Shown piece by piece: positions 5,745 through 11,194 of a stretch of DNA of 11,194 nucleotides (positions within the stretch are counted from its first letter, which is position 1; every line of letters begins with the position of its first letter). The notes below the pieces were generated by a model. The model was given only the letters and a program-made list of their open reading frames with translations, searched no databases and was not told the origin of the DNA. Position numbers and translations under genes: made by a program. This stretch comes from a bacterium. GTDB taxonomy: Bacteria; SZUA-79; Acidulodesulfobacterales; Acidulodesulfobacteraceae. Location: NCBI GenBank assembly GCA_021794335.1, contig JAJYQZ010000203.1, positions 1-11,194 on the forward strand. The letters run 5' to 3'.

Positions 5745-5951
5745 ATGAGAACTAATATAGTGTTAAACGATTTGCTCGTGGAAGAAGCCATGAAATTGAC
5801 GAATATAAAAACGAAGAAAGAATTAATTAATTTGGCGTTAAAAGAATTAGTGGGAAATTATAAAAGGAAGAATTTAATTGAACTAAAAGGAAAAATTAAA
5901 TTTATCGAAGGATATGATTATAAAAGTATGAGGGAGGGCAGGACAAAGTGA
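5745..5951 (+). CDS. vapB: VapB-type antitoxin
   Basis: A 68-residue antitoxin. The N-terminal RTNIVLNDLLVEEAMKLTN followed by IKTKKELINLALKELV is the ribbon-helix-helix-like domain of the VapB family (compare RTTIDIDDELLxEAM...TKREAVxxAL). It would dimerise, bind the operator and neutralise VapC through its C-terminal tail (about 45-68). The start ATG 5745 is set by AGAGGTG four nt upstream; the in-frame ATG at 5724 lies inside the -10 box and cannot be used from this promoter. The stop overlaps the vapC GTG (GTGA), implying translational coupling. Confidence 0.9.
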   Translation: MRTNIVLNDLLVEEAMKLTNIKTKKELINLALKELVGNYKRKNLIELKGKIKFIEGYDYKSMREGRTK

Positions 5952-6349
5952 TCCTTGTCGATACCTCGGTTTTAATTAACTATTTTAAGGGTATAAATAA
6001 CTACAAAACGGAAAAATTCGAGGAAATATTAAAAAACGGGATAATTTTTGGAATAAATAATTTCATATATCAGGAAATATTGCAAGGCGCGTCCACGGAA
6101 AAAGAATTTAAGTTATTAAACCAATATTTAAGCAGCCAGAAGTTTTATGAGTTAAATTATGGAACTAAATCCTACGAAAATGCCGCTAAAATATATTATT
6201 CATGCAGAAAAAAAGGGGTAACGCCAAGAAGTACGATTGATTTGTTGATAGCGGAAACGGCCATAGAAAATAATTTATTTTTATTGCATGACGATAATGA
6301 TTTTACGGAAATTGCGTTTATAGTCGGGGAATTAAAAGAATATAAATAA
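5948..6349 (+). CDS. vapC: VapC-type PIN-domain ribonuclease toxin
   Basis: A 133-residue PIN-domain toxin, the usual family length. VapC toxins are Mg-dependent RNases that cut tRNA or rRNA and stop growth when VapB is lost. Acidic site residues are visible: D5 in ILVDTSVLI, E43 in YQEILQG, D98 in STIDLLIAETA and D116/D118 in HDDNDF. It starts with GTG overlapping the vapB stop by the GTGA tetranucleotide. The operon may run on into the stress protein, whose start lies 17 nt downstream. Confidence 0.92.
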   Translation: MILVDTSVLINYFKGINNYKTEKFEEILKNGIIFGINNFIYQEILQGASTEKEFKLLNQYLSSQKFYELNYGTKSYENAAKIYYSCRKKGVTPRSTIDLLIAETAIENNLFLLHDDNDFTEIAFIVGELKEYK

Positions 6350-6365
6350 AGTGATAAAGGAATAT

Positions 6366-7283
6366 ATGCTGAACACCGTGCTTTACGCAATAAATTTTGG
6401 GGATTTTTATTACGAAAATCTCGACTGTTTCGCCCACTATTCCAAGATAGGGTTAAAAGAGATTGTTTTAATGCATGTTATAGACCCGTCGCTCTTTCAG
6501 CACAGCCTTTATTCCGTCTATAAAAAAGAAGACGAGGAAAAGATAAGGGGGCTTGCGGAAATTAAACTTAAGGATATAAAAAAAGACCTTGAGAAATCGG
6601 GATTCGGCGTTCGTTATGTGATAAGAACCGGCAATATCGCAGATGAAATTGCGGATGAGGCAAAAAATGAAAATATAGACTTCGTTGTTCTTGATAAAAA
6701 GGCAAATATTAAGTCTAAAGGTTTTCTTTCATTTTACGGTTCGCCGCTATACGACATTTTAATTAAAACAGGTAAGCCGGTACTTATTATGAAAAGAGTT
6801 TTGTTTCATCCAACGGGTGTGATAAAAACAGGTGAAAACGCGGACTGCAAGGATCTTTTCGCGGATGTCGTCTTTGCTACCGATTTTTCGGAGTTTTCGC
6901 TTAAGGCTTTGCCGTTCATAAATAAAGTGCCTGCCGATATAATTGAGATGTTTACGATTTTGCATGTTATCGACGAAAAGGTTGCAAAGAATTTAAAGCC
7001 GCAAGATTTAAAGAACTATGAAAAAAATCTGGCAGAAAAGGCAGAGGATGCCGTCCGCGGATTAAACTACCGTTTCACGAAGGAAAAGTCCAATCTTGAG
7101 GTGATTGTCAGGAAGGGTATTCCCTGCAAAGAGATAACGGATTTCATTATCGGGACGAGAAAAAAACTTTTAATTTTAGGACATAAGGGAAAGGCTCAAG
7201 AAAAATTAGCCGAAATATTTTTCGGCAGCACCGCCGAAAGGGTGATAAATGCCTTGCCGTGTTCGATTCTTATCGTTAAATAA
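6366..7283 (+). CDS. Tandem universal stress protein (two UspA domains)
   Basis: A 305-residue cytosolic protein of two UspA folds. Domain 1 (about 1-145) opens with NTVLYAINFGDFYYENLD and ends GKPVLIMK. Domain 2 (about 165-305) opens with DVVFATDFSEFSLKALPF and ends PCSILIVK. Domain 2 keeps the nucleotide-binding signature as GHKG (272-275) followed by FGSTAERV, with two more residues between the parts than the G-2x-G-9x-G(S/T) consensus. Domain 1 has DKKANIKSKG...GSPLYDI and lacks the first GxxG, so it probably does not bind ATP. ATG 6366 is chosen because AAAGGA lies at 6356-6361; an in-frame GTG at 6351 is possible. It directly follows vapBC and could share its transcript. The precise role of such proteins is usually unknown. 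Confidence 0.88.
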   Translation: MLNTVLYAINFGDFYYENLDCFAHYSKIGLKEIVLMHVIDPSLFQHSLYSVYKKEDEEKIRGLAEIKLKDIKKDLEKSGFGVRYVIRTGNIADEIADEAKNENIDFVVLDKKANIKSKGFLSFYGSPLYDILIKTGKPVLIMKRVLFHPTGVIKTGENADCKDLFADVVFATDFSEFSLKALPFINKVPADIIEMFTILHVIDEKVAKNLKPQDLKNYEKNLAEKAEDAVRGLNYRFTKEKSNLEVIVRKGIPCKEITDFIIGTRKKLLILGHKGKAQEKLAEIFFGSTAERVINALPCSILIVK

Positions 7284-7288
7284 ATAAT

Positions 7289-7512
7289 AACCTTAAATCA
7301 CCGTTAGAAACTATTAAAATTGTTTTAATATATAATAAGTACTGGATTCCTGCTTACGCAGGAATGACAATTGTACGGATGAGCTTCGCTGTACTTCGTT
7401 TCCTGCTGAAGCGGGTTGGGACTAAGAGAGAATTTACGATTTCACCATTTAGGTGTCATTCCTGCGTAAGCAGGAATCCAGAAAAAGAAATTTATAACGG
7501 TGATTTAAGGTT
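7289..7512. repeat. Foldback (MITE-like) palindromic element C
   Basis: An 18-bp perfect inverted repeat, AACCTTAAATCACCGTTA at 7289-7306 and its complement at 7495-7512, bounds this segment. Inside it are two intact palindromes in opposite orientation (7342-7368 and 7455-7481, core ATTCCTGCTTACGCAGGAAT and its complement). A degenerate third copy (about 7396-7422) is separated from the last by exactly 32 nt. On the minus strand that linker has AATGGTGAAA at the offset where other linkers have TTGGGTGAAA. The left arm shares TAGAAA, TTAAAA and TTTAAT blocks with element D. This fills the gap between the stress-protein and VIT genes; no gene is seen, and no U-run marks a terminator. Confidence 0.8.
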
Positions 7513-7538
7513 GTTATTATAATTATTTAATTGAATTA

Positions 7539-8249
7539 ATGGACCCTTTAAAAAGATTTCATAACGAGGACTGGCATACCCCTGAAGGGAAACTTATAAG
7601 GGAGTTTGTTTTTGGGATAAACGACGGCTTAGTTACGACACTTGGATTTGTCGCGGGCGTTACCGGAGCCCTTGTAAACACCAGAATAGTTCTTATGTCG
7701 GGTGTGGCCGAGATTGTTGCAGGGACGGTTTCGATGTTTTTCGGGGCTTATCTTGCCACAAAGTCCCAAAACGAATTTTACCAAAAAGAAATTAGAAGGG
7801 AAAAAAGGGAGATTGCGGAAAACCCTAACCACGAAATAGAAGAGATTTACGAGTTGTACGGCGATAAGGGCTTTATCAAAGAAGAAATAGACCCCATCGT
7901 CAAAAGGCTTATGTCCGACAAAAAGGTTTTGCTTAATTTTATGGTACAGGATGAGTTAGGGATAAGTCTTAATTATTATGAAAAACCTCTTAAAATCGCT
8001 TCTTATACAGGTTTGTCTTTTTTAGCGGGGGGTATTCCGCCGCTAATTCCATATTTTTTTACCAGAAATTCTTTTATGGCAATCGTTATGTCCATTTTGC
8101 TTTCTATATTAGTTTTGATATTTGCCGGCTTTGCAAAGGCTAAAGTTACAAAAACTAACGGATTAAAGAGTTCTATGGAGATGGTTTTAATAGGCGGGGC
8201 CGCCGCCGCCTTCGGGTTTATTTGCGGTAGGTTGATTTCACTCGTTTAA
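7539..8249 (+). CDS. VIT1/CCC1-family iron/manganese transporter
   Basis: A 236-residue membrane protein with the five-helix VIT1/CCC1 plan. TM1 and its run-in read EFVFGINDGLVTTLGFVAGV with the conserved D29; TM2 contains EIVAGTVSMFFGAYLAT. A cytosolic helical metal-binding region spans about 78-145 and is rich in acid: EKREI, NHEIEEIYELYGDKGF and FMVQDELGI with M135 and E139. TM3-5 lie at about 155-172, 178-198 and 212-235. The family moves Fe2+ or Mn2+ out of the cytosol, in known members by H+ exchange. A TATAAT at 7518-7523 would give a very short leader, and no Shine-Dalgarno is seen. The gene converges with the MFS gene; a ferritin-like fusion gene lies 1.7 kb away, suggesting a metal-handling neighbourhood. 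Confidence 0.9.
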   Translation: MDPLKRFHNEDWHTPEGKLIREFVFGINDGLVTTLGFVAGVTGALVNTRIVLMSGVAEIVAGTVSMFFGAYLATKSQNEFYQKEIRREKREIAENPNHEIEEIYELYGDKGFIKEEIDPIVKRLMSDKKVLLNFMVQDELGISLNYYEKPLKIASYTGLSFLAGGIPPLIPYFFTRNSFMAIVMSILLSILVLIFAGFAKAKVTKTNGLKSSMEMVLIGGAAAAFGFICGRLISLV

Positions 8250-8268
8250 TCCGGCTCGTTTAATCCGG
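8241..8268. repeat. 14-bp tandem duplication over two convergent stop codons
   Basis: CTCGTTTAATCCGG occurs twice head-to-tail (8241-8254, 8255-8268). The first copy carries the stop codons of both the VIT gene (8247-8249) and the MFS gene (8246-8248, minus). The duplication therefore extends one protein's tail: the MFS end LNSGLNEPD reads through the second copy. Confidence 0.85.
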
Positions 8269-9565
8269 AATTAAGCCGCATCGGCGGTCTATTATCGTAT
8301 GATTTTGCAAAAAGACCGAATATGATTGCAGCGCAGATAATAACCACGGCAACCAAGCTGTAAGCCGATATAAAATTGAAGTAATCAAATACGGCGCCTA
8401 CGACAAACGGCCCTAAAACAAATCCTAAATCGCTCAATGTTCTGTAAATTCCTATTGCCTCGTCATAATGATTTTTATCGACGCTATCCATAAGATATAG
8501 ATTTCTTGCCGGTCCCGAAAAACCGCCGCCCGCGCTTATAAGCATGATGGAAGCGCCGAATGTGAACAGGTTTTTGAAAATAATAAAGCTTAGCACGCCG
8601 GCCGCGCTTATAATGAAGGATGTTATGATAGATTTTTTTACTCCCATTATGTTTATTACTTTATCGGAATAGTATGTGAGCGCCACTCCTATCACAGCGG
8701 ATATAGAAATAAGAAGTCCGATATTTGCCTTGTTTAAATTCATTACGCTGACGCCCACGAGAGGCACCAGCTCCCTTCTCGAACCTATTCTCGAAAAGAA
8801 AAACGAGAAGGTTAAGAAACAGAGGACTATAAAATTTAAGTCATATAAAAGGGCGGAATATTTTTTAAAATATCCTTTGTTTCCTTTACGCTTTTTGTTT
8901 TCCGGTTCATTTGTATTTCCATCTGGTTCACTTGCAAATTTATCCGAAGTTTCAGGTATTTTTATGTTATTTAAGAATTTTTTGTTGTAAAAAGCTATTA
9001 TTAGTCCTATAAGCATAATTACCGTGTAAAGCAAAAAGGCGGCTTTGTCGGTAAATTCATATGCGACAATAGCTCCAAGGAAAGGGGCGGAACCCATTGA
9101 AAGCCTTCTTGCTATCATATATCTGCTTAAAACTTTAGCCCTTTTTTCTTCTTTATAAAGCCGTTTTGTCAGAATTATCATCGACGACGTGTTAATTATG
9201 CCGGAGCCGAAACCTTCCAGAAACCTAAAAATAAATAACTGGTAATATGCCGTTGAGAGGAGGTAGCCGGCGGCGCCCAGAAAAATAAACAGCATTCCTA
9301 TATGAATGTATTGGGATTTAAGTTTTTTGCTTATTATGCTTACGGGTATATTTACCAATATACGGGCGAGTCCGAATGCGGCTATTATTAACCCGATTGT
9401 AATTATGCTGGCACCTAAACTTTTTGCATAGAGGGGGAGAACGACCGTGTTTAATCCTAATCCGAAGTCTGCAAGGGCGATAGTGGAAAGAATGGCAATT
9501 AAAAGCCTTTTTGTCGAAGCGGGGGCTGTTTCGCCGATGTTATCGTTATTATTATTTAATGCCAT
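8246..9565 (-). CDS. Major facilitator superfamily transporter
   Basis: A 439-residue inner-membrane protein with about 12 hydrophobic helices in two halves joined by a charged loop at about 200-237 (SDKFASEPDGNTNEPENKKR). The MFS motif A region appears in loop 2-3 as VSIISKKLKSQYIHIG (75-90) and in the second half as YYSDKVINIMGVKK (298-311). GFVLGPFVVGAVFDYF (381-396) resembles motif C of drug exporters. Both hint at an efflux carrier, but the substrate cannot be told. The hydrophilic N-terminus is rich in Asn (NNNNDN). It overlaps the VIT stop by 4 bp, convergent, so the two are not one operon. Confidence 0.85.
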   Translation of the reverse strand: MALNNNNDNIGETAPASTKRLLIAILSTIALADFGLGLNTVVLPLYAKSLGASIITIGLIIAAFGLARILVNIPVSIISKKLKSQYIHIGMLFIFLGAAGYLLSTAYYQLFIFRFLEGFGSGIINTSSMIILTKRLYKEEKRAKVLSRYMIARRLSMGSAPFLGAIVAYEFTDKAAFLLYTVIMLIGLIIAFYNKKFLNNIKIPETSDKFASEPDGNTNEPENKKRKGNKGYFKKYSALLYDLNFIVLCFLTFSFFFSRIGSRRELVPLVGVSVMNLNKANIGLLISISAVIGVALTYYSDKVINIMGVKKSIITSFIISAAGVLSFIIFKNLFTFGASIMLISAGGGFSGPARNLYLMDSVDKNHYDEAIGIYRTLSDLGFVLGPFVVGAVFDYFNFISAYSLVAVVIICAAIIFGLFAKSYDNRPPMRLNSGLNEPD

Positions 9566-9575
9566 GGGATTTTAT

Positions 9576-9602
9576 TTTATAACATAATGACTTTGAAGTC
9601 AA
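9576..9602 (-). promoter_or_regulatory. Possible promoter and palindrome upstream of the MFS gene
   Basis: On the minus strand, TTGACT (9597-9602) and TATAAA (9576-9581) are separated by 15 bp, shorter than ideal. The -35 box overlaps a 14-bp near-perfect palindrome, TGACTTTGAAGTCA (9588-9601), that could bind a regulator. The start would lie about 5 nt before the ATG, so the leader would be very short. Confidence 0.35.
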
Positions 9603-9615
9603 TGAACCCGATAGC

Positions 9616-9881
9616 CCCAAAATTGCAGGTAGAAATCTTAAAAGAGCTTTAATGTGTTAAAAAGACTGGATTCCCGCTTTCGCGGGAATGACAATAGTTG
9701 GGTGAAAAGATAGAATATAGCAAAGTCATTCCCGCTGAAGCGGGTTGGGACACCCGTTGGGTTAAAGTTTAAATTCCCTTATCGTCATTCCTGCGAAAGC
9801 AGGAAACGAAGTACAGCGAAGCTCATCCAGTGTTCATATAGCTTTAAAGCCTGTTTAAAATTTTCTATTGGCAATTTTGGG
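9616..9881. repeat. Foldback (MITE-like) palindromic element D, 266 bp
   Basis: The ends CCCAAAATTGC (9616-9626) and GCAATTTTGGG (9871-9881) are perfect 11-bp inverted repeats. Imperfect complementarity (AGAAA, TTAAA, GCTTTAA, ACTGGAT blocks) continues for about 56 nt on each side. Between the arms are three palindrome copies at 9666-9692, 9725-9751 and 9784-9810. They are separated by linkers of exactly 32 nt, each with TTGGGT(G/T)AAA starting at linker base 6. The last copy loses its GGAATCCAG end and runs instead into AAACGAAGTACAGCGAAG. This element fills most of the 358-nt gap between the MFS gene and the FNT fusion; no gene is seen in the gap. No target-site duplication is evident. Confidence 0.8.
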
Positions 9882-9884
9882 AGG

Positions 9885-9913
9885 TTGCAAAATCATGCGC
9901 AATGAATTATAAT
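9885..9913 (+). promoter_or_regulatory. Sigma70-like promoter of the ferritin-like/FNT fusion gene
   Basis: TTGCAA (9885-9890), a 17-bp spacer and perfect TATAAT (9908-9913). The start would fall near 9920, about 4 nt before the ATG, and no Shine-Dalgarno is present, so the mRNA may be nearly leaderless. The -35 box begins 3 nt beyond the end of element D. Confidence 0.65.
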
Positions 9914-9923
9914 ATAAAGTCAA

Positions 9924-11194
9924 ATGACCGATTTATATATTAAGCATGACGATAAAGACAACGATAAAAAGAAAATAAAAGAAACTATCCTTTTGCTCCA
10001 AAAATACCTTGCCGCCGAGGTTGCCGGTCGGGATTTGTATATGGAGCAGGCAAAAACCCTTAAAGACATTACATTAGTTCAGGCGCTAAAATCCTTTGCC
10101 TCGACCGAAAGCGGGCATATTATCAATATCAGGGAAAAAATAACGGAGCTGGGCGGCGCTCCGAAACCGCTTGATGAAATCAGGGAAGCGCAAAAAGGCG
10201 TCAGCAAAGCCTCGCATCAGGTTTCGGCCCCGTTGGATATGCTGAGGATTGATTTAAAAATAGAAGAAAACGCAATTAACGATTATACCGCAGGGCTGGA
10301 AATCATCGAAGACCCGGGGGTAAGGGCGCTTTTAGAAAATAATCTTGCCGAGGAGATACACCATTCTTTATATTTATCAAAAAGGATAAACGAGATTTTA
10401 GAGACCACAAAAGCCCGTATCGGCGCTATTACTGGTGCGGAAAAACCGGGAGGGAAAGAACCGTCCGAGATTTTTAAAGCATCCGTCGAGGTCGGGCATA
10501 CCCGCCTTAACAGGACATGGCTCGAGATGTCGATGTCCGGTTTAATTGCGGGTATGAATGTTACCTTCGGCATAATCGCTTCTTCCTATGTTGCGGGCGC
10601 AACCGCTCCTTTTGTCGGGGCAAATATTGCTAAAATATTCGGGGCGCTATTTTTCCCAATCGGTTTTATCTTTTTAATGATTGGCAAAAGCGAACTTTTT
10701 ACCGAAAATTTTTTGGTTCCTGTTACTTCTGTCCTCGCAAAAAAAAATAAAATCGGCAGTCTTTTCAAATTATGGTCGTTAACATTAATCGGCAATACGG
10801 CCGGAATTTTTATATTTGCCCTCGCTATTGCCGGCTCGTTAAATCAGTTGGTTCCCTCATTCGTCGTAAGCCACATACATAGCGTAGCCAATAGTTATAT
10901 AAGTAAAAGTCCGTTTGTAATGGTTTTAAGCGCAATTTTTGCCGGATGGCTGATTACGCTTATGACATGGCTTTTAATTGCCTCAAGCGGCACCCTTGCG
11001 AGAATTGTTATAATATGGATTGTCGGTTTTTTAATTTTTTTAAATTCATTCAGCCACATCGTCGTTGCTTCATCCGACATTTTAATCGCTATTAATACCG
11101 GTTCCCATATATCATACCTTTCATGGCTTTATCCTTATGTTCCTTTAACTATCATAGGCAATATGATAGGCGGACTATTTTTTGTTACCATTCT
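9924..11194 (+). CDS. Fusion of a ferritin-like di-iron domain to a formate/nitrite-transporter (FNT) channel, 3' end outside window
   Basis: 423 codons are present before the window ends, with no stop. Residues about 18-165 form a ferritin/rubrerythrin-like four-helix bundle with metal ligands in all four helices: E32 (AAEVAGRDLY), E62 and H65 (STESGHIINI), E114/E115 (LKIEENAINDY), E143 and H146 (AEEIHHSLYL). After a linker, residues about 200-423 are an FNT domain: FGIIASSYVAGA, then GALFFPIGFIFLMIGKSELFTENFLVPV in two runs (the family's GxELFTxN signature), further TM segments, and FSHIVVASSDIL with H378 where FNT proteins keep the pore histidine (GFEHxxxN). FNT pentamers pass formate, nitrite or hydrosulfide across the inner membrane. 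The ferritin-like domain would face the cytosol. The combined role is unknown. Confidence 0.87.
   Translation, partial: MTDLYIKHDDKDNDKKKIKETILLLQKYLAAEVAGRDLYMEQAKTLKDITLVQALKSFASTESGHIINIREKITELGGAPKPLDEIREAQKGVSKASHQVSAPLDMLRIDLKIEENAINDYTAGLEIIEDPGVRALLENNLAEEIHHSLYLSKRINEILETTKARIGAITGAEKPGGKEPSEIFKASVEVGHTRLNRTWLEMSMSGLIAGMNVTFGIIASSYVAGATAPFVGANIAKIFGALFFPIGFIFLMIGKSELFTENFLVPVTSVLAKKNKIGSLFKLWSLTLIGNTAGIFIFALAIAGSLNQLVPSFVVSHIHSVANSYISKSPFVMVLSAIFAGWLITLMTWLLIASSGTLARIVIIWIVGFLIFLNSFSHIVVASSDILIAINTGSHISYLSWLYPYVPLTIIGNMIGGLFFVTI

Noticed and set aside
9666..9810. CRISPR-like array (27-bp repeats, 32-nt spacers)
   Set aside because: The spacers share a common motif and partial similarity, repeats differ in orientation and sequence, and no cas genes are present. 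It is a structured repeat element.
10283..11080. Three minus-strand frames in the right end of the window
   Set aside because: All are antisense to the long plus-strand ferritin-like/FNT fusion frame, which runs off the edge.

Overview
The window looks like a piece of a low-GC, Gram-negative-type bacterial chromosome rich in accessory sequence. It carries MEP-pathway isoprenoid genes, minor type IV pilins of the PilV/PilW/PilX kind, sigma70-like promoters and many short palindromic repeats of the ATTCCC-N8-GGGAAT type. The taxon cannot be fixed from this alone. A proteobacterial-grade, possibly uncultivated, lineage is my guess and should be held loosely.

Layout. 1-155: a palindromic foldback element cut by the window edge. 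190-1433 (minus): a lone IS200/IS605-type tnpB with its right-end hairpin and no tnpA, followed by a second orphan copy of the same hairpin at 1621-1649. 1688-3056 (minus): ispF then ispD, two enzymes of the non-mevalonate isoprenoid pathway, under a good promoter. 3237-5635 (plus): a minor-pilin cluster in the usual order PilV-like, PilW-like, PilX-like. It is interrupted between the first two genes by a 372-bp cassette holding a small GIY-YIG nuclease gene between perfect 29-bp inverted repeats, then by a 23-bp tandem array. The PilW-like reading frame is broken near its end; the remainder lies in the +1 frame and also resembles a lipoprotein. 5697-6349 (plus): a VapBC toxin-antitoxin pair with a near-perfect promoter and a palindromic operator over its -10 box. 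It is followed closely by a tandem universal stress protein. 7289-7512: a second foldback element. 7539-8249 (plus): a VIT1/CCC1-type iron/manganese transporter, converging with and overlapping by 4 bp a major-facilitator transporter (8246-9565, minus). 9616-9881: a third foldback element. 9924-11194 (plus, runs off the edge): a protein fusing a ferritin-like di-iron domain to a formate/nitrite-transporter (FNT) channel domain.

Two themes stand out. First, one family of 27-bp palindromes forms at least four clusters. Several copies are separated by exactly 32 nt with a conserved TTGGGTGAAA-like motif at a fixed offset, inside larger foldback elements. One cluster brackets the GIY-YIG gene, which makes that nuclease a candidate mobiliser of the repeats (inference). 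Second, the right part of the window suggests metal and redox handling: a VIT1/CCC1 transporter lies 1.7 kb from a ferritin-like/FNT fusion that resembles, in domain logic only, the known ferritin-VIT fusions (MbfA).
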